From Dryas octopetala (Eukaryota; Streptophyta; Magnoliopsida; Rosales; Rosaceae): a DNA stretch of 64,000 nt. Under the pieces are notes generated by a model that did not search any database, was not told the origin of the DNA, and saw nothing but the letters and a program-made list of their open reading frames with translations. The DNA lies in NCBI GenBank assembly GCA_963921425.1, contig OY992836.1:10199304-10263303 (forward strand). The letters run 5' to 3'. This document shows, one piece after another, positions 1-13,490 of this stretch; positions within the stretch are counted from its first letter, which is position 1, and each line of letters begins with the position of its first letter. Both the position numbers and the translations under genes were made by a program.

Positions 1-74
1 ACTGTGGTATTATTGGTTTGTGCTCATATAAGTTATACCATTCTCTTTCTGATCTGTATGATAACATGTTGCAG

Positions 75-1038
75 ATTGATAAACCCCATTGTTGTTGCAC
101 CAACTGTTGCCGCAGTAGGTTTGGCGTTTTTTAGTTTTGGCTTTCCTCAGGCTGGTAGTTGTGTGGAAATCAGCGTTCCACAGATACTTTTGGTTCTTAT
201 ATTCACCCTGGTAAGTGATTATTTTGTAATTAGGCCTATGCAGCCTTTGCTATACATCATTGGCTGTCTTAAAGAAGTCTTTCACATTTTGTCTTCTTAA
301 TTCAGTAAATGCTCTTGCAAAGTGTTAAAAAGATTATAATTTATTTGTTTTTGTTTCTTTGCTTTTAGTACCTACGAGGGATATCCATCTTTGGGCATCG
401 CTTTTTTCGGATTTATGCAGTATGTATCTACCTTTGAACATGTTGGCTCATTTAAAGATATATTTATTCATTAAATTAGATATTGTTGTTGTTTGGACCT
501 CTTGAAGATTTCAATGTTTCCTATGTGTAACCAAACCTTATCCTATCCTTTCCCTACTCTTCCTGTGGGATAAAGAACCACTACTATCCACATGTGTTGT
601 GCCTTCATGGGAAGTTGAACTCCCAACCTTTTTGAAGAGAGGCCCTATATACTATCTAAGGTTTGGCTCTTTGGGGCACGATTAATCATCTGAATTCATA
701 TGTTTTCTCAACTCCTTGCTGGAAAATTTTGTTACTATATCTCATGATGATGACCATCAATTATTGGACTTTAGGATTGTCTTGTCAGTCAATGATTGCC
801 TGACATGCTAAATTCTCAATAAAAGATGCATTTACAGTTTATAGGACTGAAAACCTAACGAAGAGACAAACCTCCAAACCTCCAATGAGAACCCTCCCTT
901 AAACCCTCCCCGGGCAAAACAAGGGAAAATATTTACCTTTTTAATATGAAAGTATGAAGAAATGAAAAAAGAAAAAAAGAAGAAATTTTATCATTAAAAT
1001 TCATTATGTTAATTTCTTTCTAGTTGTTGATAGCACCC

Positions 1039-1075
<37 letters not shown>

Positions 1076-3181
1076 TTACATATGCATATCGTGACTTCAT
1101 TGATCTTGCCATCATTTTCTCATTTCAGGTTCCTTTGAGCGTTATGATCATATGGACTTATGCATTCTTTTTGACAGCCGGCGGAGCATACGATTACAAA
1201 GGCTGCAGTCCTGATGTACCTAGTTCAAATATCTTAATAGATGCATGTAGAAGGCATGCATATACTATGAAACATTGCAGGACTGATGCTTCAAATGCAT
1301 GGAGAACTGCTGCATGGGTCAGGATTCCCTACCCTTTACAGTGGGGTATCCCTATCTTCCATTTCAGGACTTCCATTATCATGATCTTTGTGTCGCTCGT
1401 TGCATCAGTGGATTCGGTAGGTGGCTTATAATGCCACTGCAACTGAAAATAAGTTATAAATATGATGTCACATGCTTGTGTATGTGCACACACCAGCGCT
1501 GCTTGTGTCATGTTATTGATGATCATATAAATTATAAACTGCTTAAATGCTAAAATGCTAAAATGCCTCGTTTCCCAATAGGAGATTAGTAAGACAACCT
1601 TCAATAATGGTATGACTTCCTTCTGAGGTGAAGGCTTCTAATTGCGTAATTTCTACAAAGAATAATGTGATAATATAGCACCCAAGAGGCCAACCTCATG
1701 TTATTAATGTTAAGATATTTATATCTGTACTTTTAAGGCAGTGAATGAACATAAGGAATCACCAGCATGACACTGATACATATGGTGAAAAAATTTGTCC
1801 AGGTTGGAACATACCACACTGCATCTGTGCGAATTAATTTGAAGCCTCCAACCCCAGGAATTGTCAGCAGAGGGATTGCATTGGAGGGTTTTTGCAGTAT
1901 ATTGGCCGCACTTTGGGGTTCAGGTACTGGGTCAACAACCTTGACAGAAAATTTGCATACGATTGATGTGACAAAGGTGGCAAGTCGAAGGGTTGTGGAA
2001 CTTGGAGCAGTTTTCTTAATCTTCTTCTCAGTCATAGGTAAAGTACAACAAAACATCAACAAAAACCAAAAATAAGTTTGAAGTGCTGTCAAAAGTTCAA
2101 AGTAATATTATGACACATGTTGGATACTATCATATTCAACAATTTGTAAATATATTATTAGGTCCTAATTATTCCATACGCAGTTTGCAATGGATATTTG
2201 GTTGTTGTTGACTGATATGGTTGGCTTATAGATGACCCTTAGTGGATCTTTCAGGATAAATTTTTTTTAATAAGATGTTTTGGTGTCACCATTGTGTTTG
2301 ATAGGAAAAGTGGGTGCCATTCTTGCCTCTATACCGCTGGCCTTGGCTGCTTCTGTACTCTGCTTCACTTGGGCGCTTGTTGTGGCATTGGGTCTCTCAA
2401 CCTTGCAGTATAGTCAAGCAGCAAGTTTTAGGAACATAATGATAGTTGGTGTTTCATTGTTCCTTGGTTTTTCTATACCTGCGTATTTTCAACAGTATCA
2501 ACCTGAATCCACCTTCATACTGCCTAGCTATTTTGTTCCTTATGCAGCAGCATCTAATGGACCAGTCCACACCGGCACTAAACAAGTAAGAAAGCTATTT
2601 CATTTTTGCTTCCTTTAGGGTTTTAAATGCGCATATACATGCTATTCTTGAGATACCATCACATGGAAAATTTCCTGCTGACTTGATTATCAAGAAACCT
2701 GAAACTTGGTGAGCTCAGATATTAGAAGTTACCAATGAACAGTTACTGTTGCTGAAGATGGTTAAAATCATATTTATGGATTAATTTTCTACTATGCAGA
2801 TAAAGATGATCATAATATGAAATACTAGGAGTCAAGGGTCCAAGTTTGTAACATGCATCATGCATCGTGCATGTCTGTACAGATTCAAATGAGCACTCCA
2901 TTTTGTTTATGTCCTCTTATGTTAGATATGAGCTAATCTGTTGCTTTAATTTCTGACAGCTTGACTTTGCTATAAATGGACTCATGTCTTTGAACATGGT
3001 GGTGACATTTCTGATAGCAGTTGTACTGGAAAACACTGTCCCAGGCAGCCGGCAGGAACGAGGGGTGTATATATGGTCGCTTCCGGAAGACATTAAAACC
3101 GATCCATCCTTGCTTGAAGATTATTCCTTGCCAAGGAAAGTTTCCAGACATTGTTGCCGGTTAAAATGTCTGGGTGTGTGA
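75..3181 (+). CDS. Nucleobase-ascorbate transporter, NAT11/NAT12-like (3' part)
   Basis: Multi-pass membrane carrier of the NAT/NCS2 family (xanthine, uracil or related bases in characterised members); the substrate of the plant NAT11/12 branch is poorly defined. The gene is cut by the window start. Exons that join in frame are 75-210, 369-419, 1129-1416, 1803-2037, 2305-2585 and 2960-3181, giving about 404 codons including TGA; plant NAT12 is about 700 residues, so the N-terminal half lies outside. Visible marks: LINPIVVAPTVAAVGLAFFS in the first exon, the NAT signature region GSGTGSTTLTENLHTI in exon 1803-2037, and several hydrophobic helices (for example LALAASVLCFTWALVVALGL). The tail ends in a basic/cysteine-rich KVSRHCCRLKCLGV. 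All introns are GT-AG. No sign of decay. Family assignment is firm; the NAT11 versus NAT12 choice is not. Confidence 0.93.
1041..1075. repeat. (TTA)n microsatellite in a NAT intron
   Basis: About 35 bases of pure TTA/TAT triplets just upstream of the branch and acceptor region of the intron ending at 1128. Likely length-polymorphic. Confidence 0.95.
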
Positions 3182-4731
3182 TATTTAGTAGACTACAGTA
3201 CAGTATGAGCTTATAGTAGTGTGAAAATGCAAGGACACTTCTTACTTTTTGGGGTCACTGAAGATTGGATACAGTAAAGCTCGAGTGAAGCGAAATAATA
3301 ATCACATGATATATATGTATACATAGCAATAGCTACCTACACCAAATTGGAATTGTCCTACAATTACCAGTTAGAGAATAGTTTGCAATCAATTATTGTG
3401 ATTCCAAATTGTACAATTACTGGAAAAAAGTTTGTGAGGGCTACAAATTTGCTCTTTGTAATCTATAAAGTCATCATATAACTATTAATCCTAAATCAAA
3501 ATTTATTAGAACTGACTCTTGCATTAGTGGAAGAATTACTATCTGAATTCTGCAAGTTAAAAGGCATGTGCTGTTGCCAATTGCCATTGCGGAAATATTA
3601 ATGTCTTGGCTTCTCTCCTCTTCAGTTGTATCCTATCGTCTCATGAAAAGATGATCCCTCTTGTTTGTTGCATGTTTACTGCATCAAACTACATAAAAGT
3701 TTACTATAACCGACTCATTAATCATAATTAGTGAAGGAATTATTATACTACCCTGCACTTCGCTAGTTCGTGCCAAGTAAAATCAAAATTTAACTCCACT
3801 AAGAAACATGTATGATGTATTGCTCTCTTACGGCCTATTTGGGAGTTCATTTAAAAGTATTAAATGTGCTTTCAGATAATCAAAAACGTTTTTGATAGTG
3901 TTTGATAGAAATAACTAAAAATACTTTTTAGGTTGAACTTTTTAGTGCTTTATTGAAAAATACTTGCTATGTGATTCCTCAAATTTCAGTCTCAAGTGAA
4001 TTTATAGGAAACTAGCCTCTTGGCACGTGCTCCCGCACGTATCAATTGGCATTTTTATTGTGTTTTTTTATTTTTTTTATAACTTTACACAATTATTTTC
4101 ATATTTCAAGGAAGTGGGCTGTTTTTCTTTTTATTTTTTAAAATTTATTTTAATGGTTATATTTTACAACTATATTCTCATTTATTAGGTTTTTTTTTTT
4201 ATAAGACTGTTTGTTGAACGAAGGATAATTTAGACAATTATATTTTTGGTGAAGTCTGTAACAAAAGTAAAGATACTTGTATAATAGTAAAGATACTTGT
4301 ATTTTAATAAAATAATTTACGTGCTTATGACAAAAGTGCTACTAAACTAAAATCCTTTCTACATAGGCACTCCAAACAACATGTTTAGAGACTTGAAATC
4401 TACTTTGCTTATAGCACAAGGGAAACCAATAAGCTTTTTGTTCAAATACAATCCGTAATGCAACCAAGAGTCAAAACATGACATGTGTCCAAGAAATATA
4501 AAAAAATTACTTTCAAATTTGGACACATACTACCTTTTAACTTGGCTATTTTGCTACTCAGCACATACTGCCACGTGACTGGAACAATCAAATATAAATT
4601 TTTCTTCGACATCAAAGGTAGAGCTACCACACAATGTCACAGGCATAGACCCGGCCACCAGTGTCATATGTCATGGGCTGGTCTTGTTTTAGGCACCAGT
4701 TTACTTCCATAGAAGTATCAACAAACTCAAT

Positions 4732-4734
<3 letters not shown>
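3182..4734. other. Intergenic DNA with DNA-transposon fragments
   Basis: It holds the NAT 3' UTR and flank, then AT-rich DNA with no credible coding exon. From about 3832 to 4385 the ends resemble each other in inverted orientation (a GGCCTATTTGGGAG-type start and a GGCACTCCAAACAAC-type end) and resemble the element at 57.9-58.3 kb, which suggests a decayed hAT-like MITE. A second fragment around 4005-4260, beginning near ACTAGCCTCTTGGCACGTGC, seems to interrupt it. Boundaries are uncertain. Confidence 0.35.

Positions 4735-4764
<30 letters not shown>
4735..4764. repeat. (CT)n microsatellite
   Basis: Thirty bases of CT dinucleotide, 40 bp beyond the stop codon of the neighbouring minus-strand U-box gene, so probably within its 3' UTR, where it would be transcribed as GA. 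Confidence 0.95.
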
Positions 4765-4767
<3 letters not shown>

Positions 4768-4803
4768 ACAAAATTTCATATCATATCCACAGTTTACTAC
4801 ATA

Positions 4804-7800
4804 TTATGGAGGTGGAAGGTGTCTCTTATTATGCCAGTCCTGAATGAGAGAACGGAGGGTGTGATTAGGGGTAAGGATTGTGTGCTTTAGCCTTAAGTTT
4901 GTCATGGGCGATGTATCATGCCCCATTTTTAGCCACTCCTCCATGGCTTCTAGTTCATATGAAAATCCATCGGCTGCCGCATGGGGATTCTTCATCACTT
5001 CCTGCAAAACTTAACATGGTTATGTTAATACTATTCATGATTACAATGAAGTTTACCGTAGGTCCAAAATTGAATAAATGAAATATTGTCACATTATTTG
5101 ATGAACAAATTTTATAAATACGGGGAACAAAAAAATAATGATTTGGTGAAATAAAATTAAAGAAAGAAAAGAATGACAACAAACCTGAAAAATGGGGCAG
5201 AGGAAAAAACTGGGTACATCACTGGGGTCCATTTCTTTTACATCTCCCTTCACAAACCTCTCACATCTCCCTCTTGCCACTAAATCATCAGCTTTTTCCC
5301 TAAGCTCATTAAGCTCTTCCATCACTTTTTCCAGCCTCAAATTTCTACCGGGCCCATGGTTACTTGTCAAGCACCTCAAGGCCAAGCCCGCAAGTTTCTC
5401 CGCCAAATCCAACGGCCACTGTCCAGCCATCTCATCTAAATCTTGGACCAGAGCTGCTCGGTCCATGTTCATGGCCTGCCCCAATCCGGCCCAGTTCCTT
5501 CCAGTTAAAAGGTGCATCATCAAAACCCCAAAAGCCCGAATGTCCGACCTAACACTTTGCTCACCATGATTCATGGACAGCCCAAAACCACTTATCTTTG
5601 TGACAAGATTGCGGTCCAAGAGGATGTTGGACAAGGAAAGTCGACCGTGAACAATGGGCTTGGGCTTGGCCATTTGGAGAAAGCCCAAGGCCGAGCAAAT
5701 CTCGGCCGCAATACGGATGCGGTCGTGCCACCCTAGGGTTCGCTTTCTTGTCTTAGAGCTTATGTGGGAGGAGAACAATATGTCCCTCAAGAATATGTCT
5801 CTTAAGCTACCATTGTGCATGTATTCAAACACGATGGACCTTAGCTCAGTGCAGAACCCAATCATGCACACCAAATGCGGGTGCCGGATGTGGCCAAGGA
5901 TTGTCACCTACATAGACATGCAAACCTCAATATTTTCAAATAACATAAAGCATATCAAATTGCTTAGGCATGTCACATATTATGAGTAATGTTTTTTTTT
6001 ATAGATAATCTGATATATAAAATAAAAGATTAATTGACAATATAATATGACAGACTGTATTTTCCCGCAAATTGTTTACCTTGGCTTGAAACTCTTGCTC
6101 CGAGAGTCGATCAGCCGAGTCGAGCATTTTGATTGCAACGGTAGCACGGTTGATGCGCCCTCTATACATGCTGGTACAATTGCCTCCTGGTTTAATTCTC
6201 AAACGCTCTGAAAAATTGCTTGTCGCCAATCTAATCTCCTCGGCAGTGTACTCCTTGAAAGAACAGCTCATGTCAGTAAGCTTTGACACGATTCCAATGG
6301 CATCTCTTTCTTTACAAAACTCGATTCGACGATGAAGAACATCTCTTTGCTGCCGCAACTCCTCAATCTCCCTAACCATCTCTGCCCGGGTACTTACCGC
6401 CTTTTCTACTTGTGCTTCGCTGTTTGATTTCGCCAATGTGGAACTTTGGAGCTTGTTTGAGAGCTCAAATTGGAGCTCCACAAGTGAACTTAGCCTACTC
6501 TTGCTTTCTTCAGCATCCATTATAACTTCATGAAGCTGTTCCTTTTCAGAGTCTAACTCTTTCTTCAACTCTGCTCGCTTAGTCACCTCTTTTTGTATCC
6601 TTGCTTCAAGTTCTTCAGCCTATTAAGAAAAAACATGAATGACTACTTCATTAGCTAACATAAAGATTCAGATCAAAAGCAAAAACAAAATTAATTACTT
6701 GCTTATATATGAATATTACCCGACGATTGCATACACTAGTGTACGATTCTGCTTTGGTGCTTCTTTCAGCATTGGCCTTTGCTTCCTTCCTTTTCAACTT
6801 GATTGTTTCTTGAGCTTCCTTTAGCTTCTTTTTCCTGGATTCCATGTCTTCTGCAGCAATCTGATATGAGCCAAGTTGTGGCATGTTTTAGAAATCAATA
6901 ATGAATTGTATGAACTGCTAGTATAAAAATCAAAAAGAACTTTTTAATACTTAATTTGGGTTGTCCTATTCCAAAAAAAAAAAAAAAAAATCAATAATGT
7001 TACTCATAAAATTTATTTACCAAACTTGTTCACCAATACCAATTAGTGTGTTTATACATCTTATTATCTAGATACATCATTAATAAGTGAGATTCAAAGT
7101 GAGTTCAGATTTAAATAAATAAAATATTGTCACATCATTTGGTGAATAAACTTGATGAGTGCGAAAGTGTTAAGAAAAAAAGGTCTTATTAAATAGAGTT
7201 TTGTCTAAGAGTTCGGGGTAGCAAAGTCTAAAGCATGGACAAGATAGGCATGACCTTGACAAAGTGGTTCCAAATTATATCTTCCCCCCTTATGGACCAT
7301 CACTTTCATTTGGTTCTAAGGTCAAAAAGAAGGATAAGCAAGGAAAGAAAATGAGTGGTATTTGGTACAAAAGATAGAGCCTAGTGGAGCCGTTGAACAT
7401 GTGCATCATTGTCTAACTACTTCAAATAAGAACAAGACATATATTATATATATATATATGTGGTGGCATAACTAAATATTAAACCAAGGCCAAAAAAAAA
7501 AAAACTAAGGCCACATGCAGCTTCAAATATCATTGATATTTTTTAGTCCAATCTTCTGATGATTTTTTTAGTGCTGTTTTTGTACTTTTGTCTAAAATTA
7601 CATGGTTACCGTATTAGAATCCGCAAGTTCCGGCATAGCCAACTCTATTGCACTGCTTTCAACATTATCATTAGTCTCCTGCTCGAAATCTTCTTCTTCC
7701 AATTTCAAAGGCACCAAATGTTGGAAGTAGTTTTCAATTTCCTGGACATGGGTTTCCCATTGGTTCTGCGAAGTGGGGGAGGTGGAATTCGAACTTGGAA

Positions 7801-8742
7801 AGCTACGAGAGCGCTGAGAACTTCTATCTAGAGAAATTGCTGAATTTTCATGGAACATTTTTCCAAGCCAACCTTTGAAAGACCTACTTTCTCTCAGTTT
7901 TGCAACCATGACACCTTGAACATTTTCCTGTCTTCCCCCATATATTACAAATAATTCGCAGAAATCAGGCTTGTTTTGATGAATATATAATGATCCACTC
8001 ACTGCACTCTTTATTTTCCTATATGGGAGGAGAAAAAGGTAAATTAAACACAATTAAAGTTCAAAAAAAAAATCTAGAAATTAATTAATCTGTAATTGTT
8101 GTGGCTTACCAAGATGAACTCTTCAAGAATGCAAATCCCATAACCAATTTGGTTATTTTGTGCTCAATGATCAAATCTATGATGACTTTATGACTTGGTT
8201 CCTCATATTTTTCTACTATGAGCAATTCAGCCTTCACCTATATATGAGCATGAAACAAAATTCTGGAAAGTATAAGAACCAATTAATAGTACGTATTAAC
8301 AATAATGAAAATATAAATATAACCCAATTTCAGTAGCCATCAAATTAAACAAATTAGGCAACTAAACCTGGCCACAGAATGATATGTACTTGGACAGCAA
8401 CTTGTCAATCTTTTCCTGCTCATATTTCTTCAGAACTGCCAGCTTTTCATCACTCATGGAAATTGCAGGAAGCTTGCCAACTGAAAAGAAAAAAGAAAAA
8501 AAGCAGAGAAAGGAAAAACTAAGAAAGAGGAATTCCAATCAACCCAAAAAGGAAATTGAAATCCATTTCTGGAACTTACATGGGGTGTACACAAAATCAT
8601 TGGAAATGTTGTAATTTATATGGAGAATGACTATGGAAATTGGTTGACAATTCCACTTCCTTAGGGTCCAGTCCAAGGTTTTAAACCCATCTTGCATATC
8701 ATTCCCAAGAGCAACATAGACCTTCTCTGCTTGAGTATCCAT
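4804..8742 (-). CDS. U-box protein with USP-like, coiled-coil and degenerate kinase domains (downstream copy)
   Basis: Eight exons on the minus strand: 8742-8580, 8480-8368, 8237-8110, 8018-7610, 6860-6720, 6619-6080, 5907-5185, 5001-4804; they sum to 2415 nt, 804 residues. Domain order matches the plant U-box/kinase (PUB32/33-like) class: an N-terminal USP-like fold (begins MDTQAEKVYVALGN), a long coiled coil (about 280-435), a kinase-like domain (about 439-715) and a C-terminal U-box (about 730-800; GFSYELEAMEEWL, HDTSPMTNLRL). VAIK lysine 482 is kept, but HRD reads HGR (585-587) and DFG reads GFG (605-607), so catalysis is unlikely. The U-box would recruit an E2, making this a probable E3 ligase with a pseudokinase module. 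I chose the ATG at 8742 because the paralogue starts at the same place. The substrate cannot be read from the sequence. Confidence 0.92.
6892..6999 (+). mobile_element. Short poly(A)-tailed insert with 12-bp flanking repeat
   Basis: Twelve bases (AAATCAATAATG) occur at 6892-6903 and 6988-6999. Between them lie 84 bases ending in a run of A. This is the layout of a 5'-truncated retroposon with target duplication, here in the fourth intron of the U-box gene. The source element is not recognised. Confidence 0.5.
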
Positions 8743-10543
8743 TGCCCACTTCAAACCACTTGGACCTTCTTTGTTGTTTGGTTAATTTCCAGGAAAGTAG
8801 AAAAGACCCCTGTGATTATATATATGCATATATTCAGCTGAATCAGCAGAAAGAGATGGGGAGTGTGAATTAATTATTTTATCAAGGTTCGTTTAGGATG
8901 TCAAATGGACTAGAAATAGGATCGTTGCCTTTTAACTTATTTTTTTGACAGGAGGGCCACGTACGTTTTGGACTTTCTGTGTGTCTTATAGTCTTAGAGA
9001 GCATGGCACAGGCTCAAACTCTCACAGAAAATAACTACATATAATTACATTTCGGGAAAATTACACCTATAGCCCTTAAATTTGGGGTCTATCCCACTTG
9101 GCAAATTTTGAAAACTAAACCCTTTTTTGATTTTCATTAACTAATTTTAACTCTTTTTTTAGAATTTAAAAATTTAATTCTCGAACTTTCATTGAAAAGT
9201 GCTCGAACCCCTTATAAGCATTACTCGAAAAAATTTGAGCACTACTCGATGGAGGTTCGAGCACTTCTCACTGGGAGGCTGAGTACTATTTAATTATTAG
9301 ATTTCTAAAATCTAGGAAAAAAAAAACACAACTATGTCTTCAAGTCTTTAAATGAAATAAATTGTGACTAATTTTTTATATTTCTCATCCCACTTTACCT
9401 CTTAACAAAATTAACTCACAAGAAAACAGAGAATCCAAGTCGCATTATAAATTTGTTGCAATTTGGGTTTATCATTAAGATCCATTTAAGACTGTGATGG
9501 ACAGACTCTTCATATATTAGACTATCATATTTCTAACAATTTTAGACGGGAAACTTACATTAGTTGTAACAAATTTCTATTGTAGGGAGCAATATGGTCA
9601 ATTTTTTTAGGGGGCAAAGTTGGACAGACTACAAAATTGAGGTGGCATATGTGTAAATTTTGCCTATATTTACATATAACTATAATTATTTTGAGTCATA
9701 TCTAGGTCACACCCAAAACAGATAAATTATTACTCTTGTATATTTCTGTTTGGTTATATTCATAGAATTAATCACAATTATTCTATCAGTTATATAAATC
9801 AGTTGACTTAGAAACAAATAGTATTTTTATCAGAAAGCAGTACCATAATTGGATGTTTCCTAGTGTAAATTTATGATCAATTAATTTTGTTACTTGTTGG
9901 AGTAGTGCATGTTGATTGAAAGGTTGACCTTTCATAAATGGACATGCCGCCCATGCGTCATGCGATTCACATCTATAGCATTCTAAATTATATTTCTCAC
10001 GGAGGAGAGGAATTAAGCAAGATTAATGTAAAGTAATCTAACAACTTTTTCTTTATAAGAATATGCTTTTTGAAATTCTTTTCAATATTCTCCAAATTTT
10101 AAAATAATAAGACAATTTTTAAAAAATTAAAAAAATCAAATGATTGTATTTTGAGATGCGACTGGCTATATGTACATCCGGCTTCCTCTATGCACATTTT
10201 GAAAGTGATTCATTATAAATGACGAATACCTTACGAAAGGAGGACAACACATTTGGTAGGTCATATTATTTTTCTTTTAGTATATTGGAAGAGAAATAAA
10301 CCGATAACATGTATTAATCCTAACTCTTTTCTCCACCTTTTTCACCAGGGGATTGATAGGTCATATTATTGAATATTGATGACACACGAGTTTTATTTTT
10401 GCGGGTATTGGAGGATAGTCTTAATCATGTTAATAGGCAAGCCAATGGTGTTACTTTTATACGCTAACTTGTTTTACTTTTGTTATTTCATAGTGAATTG
10501 AAATGAAATCCTACTACATCAAATTAAAAAGTTGGAATAATAT
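8743..10543. other. Intergenic DNA and promoter side of the U-box gene
   Basis: No coding exon seen. On the minus strand an AT-rich TATATATA stretch at about 8817-8826 lies some 75-85 bp before the start codon of the U-box gene and could be its TATA box. Most of the rest is AT-rich and unassigned apart from the MITE-like element entered separately. Confidence 0.4.
9051..9662. mobile_element. Possible Mutator-like MITE
   Basis: The left end (GGGAAAATTACACCTAT) and the inverted right end (GGCAAAATTTACACATAT) match imperfectly over about 18 bases. Flanks TATAATTACAT and TATATTTACAT could be an 11-bp target duplication with one mismatch. The roughly 610-bp interior has no coding capacity. Ends are approximate. 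Confidence 0.4.
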
Positions 10544-10548
10544 ATAGT

Positions 10549-10757
10549 TGTTGTAAAAGTATGTAGAAAATAGGTTTTGTGGAAAAGAGAAGCAGAGAGA
10601 AAATAATCTGTGTATTTCATTCATATAATTTGTGTATTTCATTCATCTTATAAATATTCTTATATAGAGATAGGGTTTACTAGAGTTTTGAATATTTACT
10701 AGTATGCCCTTATAACTAATTATAAGAATAGTCACACATAATAATATATTTACAACA
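10549..10757 (-). repeat. Copia 3' LTR (left in the window)
   Basis: 209 bp, TGTTG...CAACA. Just inside it, on the element strand, is a purine-rich CCAAGGAGAAG that fits a polypurine tract. It is longer than its partner by a 22-bp internal duplication of a TGTATTTCATTCAT-containing segment. Confidence 0.9.
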
Positions 10758-11266
10758 CTTCTCCTTGGATATTTCATGTCATTAATGTTGTCTCTGTTAT
10801 GCGCTTCTAAGTTGCCTCGTTAAAACCTTGCCAGGTAATAAAAACCTTGTGGGAACAAAAACAACCATAGTCGAAGGAAAAAGTGTACAACGCGTGTGAG
10901 TGTGGAGTAGTCACATCAGAACCTCGAAAGTAGGTGAAGTCATATCTTTTGGATTATAAGCAAATAGTATGTCAATAGAAGCGGGGTGTATTAGAGTTGC
11001 TACACCAAAACCTTGCCTGATAAACCTAATGGGGAAAACCCGTGGTCGAAGGGAAAAGATGAGCAAATGCATATATATATCAAATCAACACATCTTCAGG
11101 ATGTAGTATGAATAGGGTGACCATGCCAAGATGTGCCTCATTAAAACCTTGCCAGGTAACAAAACCCAATGAGATAAAATAACCCTGGACGAAGGACAAA
11201 AGAGTACACGATGGTCAAGTGAGTATACTTCGGGATACTCCCCCTGATGTCGACTCCCCTTAAAGA

Positions 11267-12298
11267 CTACATATTAAGTAAATCAGCCAATCTACGCAAA
11301 CCAATACCTCGAACATGCATCAAGAACGTGGACTTTGGCTGTGACTTGGTGAAGAGGTCTGCATGGTTGTCTTGAGATCGGATCTGCTTGACTTCAATCA
11401 TCTGATGCTCTTGTTTATGTTGATTGAAGAAGAACTTCGGTGCAATATGCTTAGTGTTGTCTCTTTTGATGAAACTCGTCTTCATCTGCTGGATGCAAGC
11501 GGCATTGTCCTCATAGATAATTGTTGGTTCATCAGTGGTGGAATGCAGCCCACACGTATTTCGAACATGTTTGGAAACTACTCTTAGCCATATACATTCA
11601 CGAACTGTTTCTTGAAGGGCTAGAATCTCAGCATGATTCGAAAAGGTAGCAACAATGGTATGTTTCGTAGACCTCCAAGATATATATTGTTGTATTCCCA
11701 ATGGTAAAGATATAACTAGTTTGGGAACGCGTCTTGTGCGGGTCTGATAGATACCATGCGTTAGCATATCCAACAAGGCGGGCATCATTCCGAGGATCGA
11801 GGGGGTTCGATCCATTCCTTGATGCGTAGGAATAGAATAAGCCCATATCAGTCGTACCTCTAAGGTAGCGAAAAATATCTTTATGCCATTCCAGTGGCGG
11901 CGTGTTAGCGCATAGCTATATCTAGCTAACAAGTTCACAGAGAATGAGATGTCCGGTCTAGTACATTGAGTCAAGTACAATAATACGTTTATTGCACTTA
12001 GATATAGGACTTCTGGTGCCAATATCTCTTCGTTATCATCTGCTGGACGAAACGGATCCTTCTTAGGATCTAGACTACGGACGATCATGGGCGTGCTCGA
12101 AGGCTTCTCTTTATCCTCATTAAAGCGCCTTAACATCTTCTGAATGTAATTCGATTGATAGACCAGAATTCCATCTGAACGGTGCTCGAGCTCCAAGTCA
12201 AGACAGAAATTTGTTCTCCCAAAATCTTTCATCTCGAATTCCAACTTCAAGTGTTTAGCTGTTTCCTTGATCTCTTCAGGAGTACCAATTAGATTCAT
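11267..12298 (-). other. Copia reverse transcriptase end and RNase H region (fossil)
   Basis: The minus-strand translation carries the C-terminal part of Copia RT (FEMKDFGRTNFCLDLELEH, YLTQCTRPDISFSVNLLARY) and RNase H (EDNAACIQQM, HIAPKFFF). Upstream RT sequence is recognisable to about 13 kb but decayed. Confidence 0.85.
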
Positions 12299-13490
12299 GT
12301 CATCGACATAAACAGCTCAATAGCAAAACCGGAACTTGTTTTCTTAATAAACATGCAAGGGCATAGATCATTATTCACATATCTCATCCCGATCAAATAC
12401 TCACTTAGACGGTTATACCACCTTCATCGGGATTGTTTCAATCCACAAAGTGAACGCCTCAAACAAATGGAGAGCGTGTTCCGTGGTTTGAAACTATTTG
12501 CATCGGGTATCTTAAGTCCTTCGGGAACTTTCATATATATATCTCTGTATCAAGATCCCCATAGAGATAAGCAGTGACCACATCCATAAGCTGCATACTC
12601 AGTTTTTCGGAAACTACCAAACTGATAAGTTAGCGGAACGTTATGACGTCCATTACGGGAGAATACACTTCCTCGTAATCAATCCCAGGGCGTTGAGAAA
12701 ATCCTTGCGCCACTAGATGAGCCTTATATCTCACAATCTCGTTTTTCTCATTACACTTCCTTACAAATACTCATTTAAATTTTACAGGTTTAACATGAGG
12801 AAGGTGACGACAGGCCCAAACACCTTTCTCTTTGTCAAGGAATCTAATTCAACTTAGATTGTTTCTTTCCATTTTGGCCAGTTGTCTCGACGTTGACATT
12901 CATCAACGGAGCGAGGTTCGATGTCATAGCTAGTTATAATTTCAGTAGCTACCGCGAATACAAATATATCATCGATGATAGTCTATTTTCGATTCCATAA
13001 CTCACTTAAGCATGCATAATTTATAGAGATCTCTATGTTCTCAGGAGTGGGTTCAAACGTTGGAGCATCCCCCAACGCCGTCTCTTTTGGGACGGACCCA
13101 TAATCTGGAACTATTTCGTGAGATGGATCGATTGAGATCGCGATGTCGAGGGGACTCGTTTGTGCCAAATTTATCATCTTTCGGGGATAAGAGTCCATCG
13201 AACCTAGTAGTTAACCTCACTTCTGGGTAGGGACATATGACTGGTTAGCCGTTATGGCCGTACCTCATCCATCTGGGATGACACGTCCTCCTGGGACAAC
13301 ACGTCCTTCAGGGACGGATATCTTTGCAGACACGTTTGCAGCAGGTATATATATGTGATCTCGTCACTTTAGCTAGATTAGAGAATGCGTCTGGTATATT
13401 ATGAATTATACTCTGTAGATCTAGAATTTTCTGCACTTCACTATCACATTGTGCGGTTCGGGGATCAAAATGAGACATAGTGGGGACATT

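Noticed and set aside
5192-5569. Plus-strand open frames across the U-box genes (also near 17914-18285)
   Set aside because: Antisense of the kinase-like exons; both paralogues show the same shadow.
7491-7512. A run between AACCAAGGCC and AACTAAGGCC, a possible further micro-insert
   Set aside because: The flanking repeat is short and imperfect, so it was not counted with the others.
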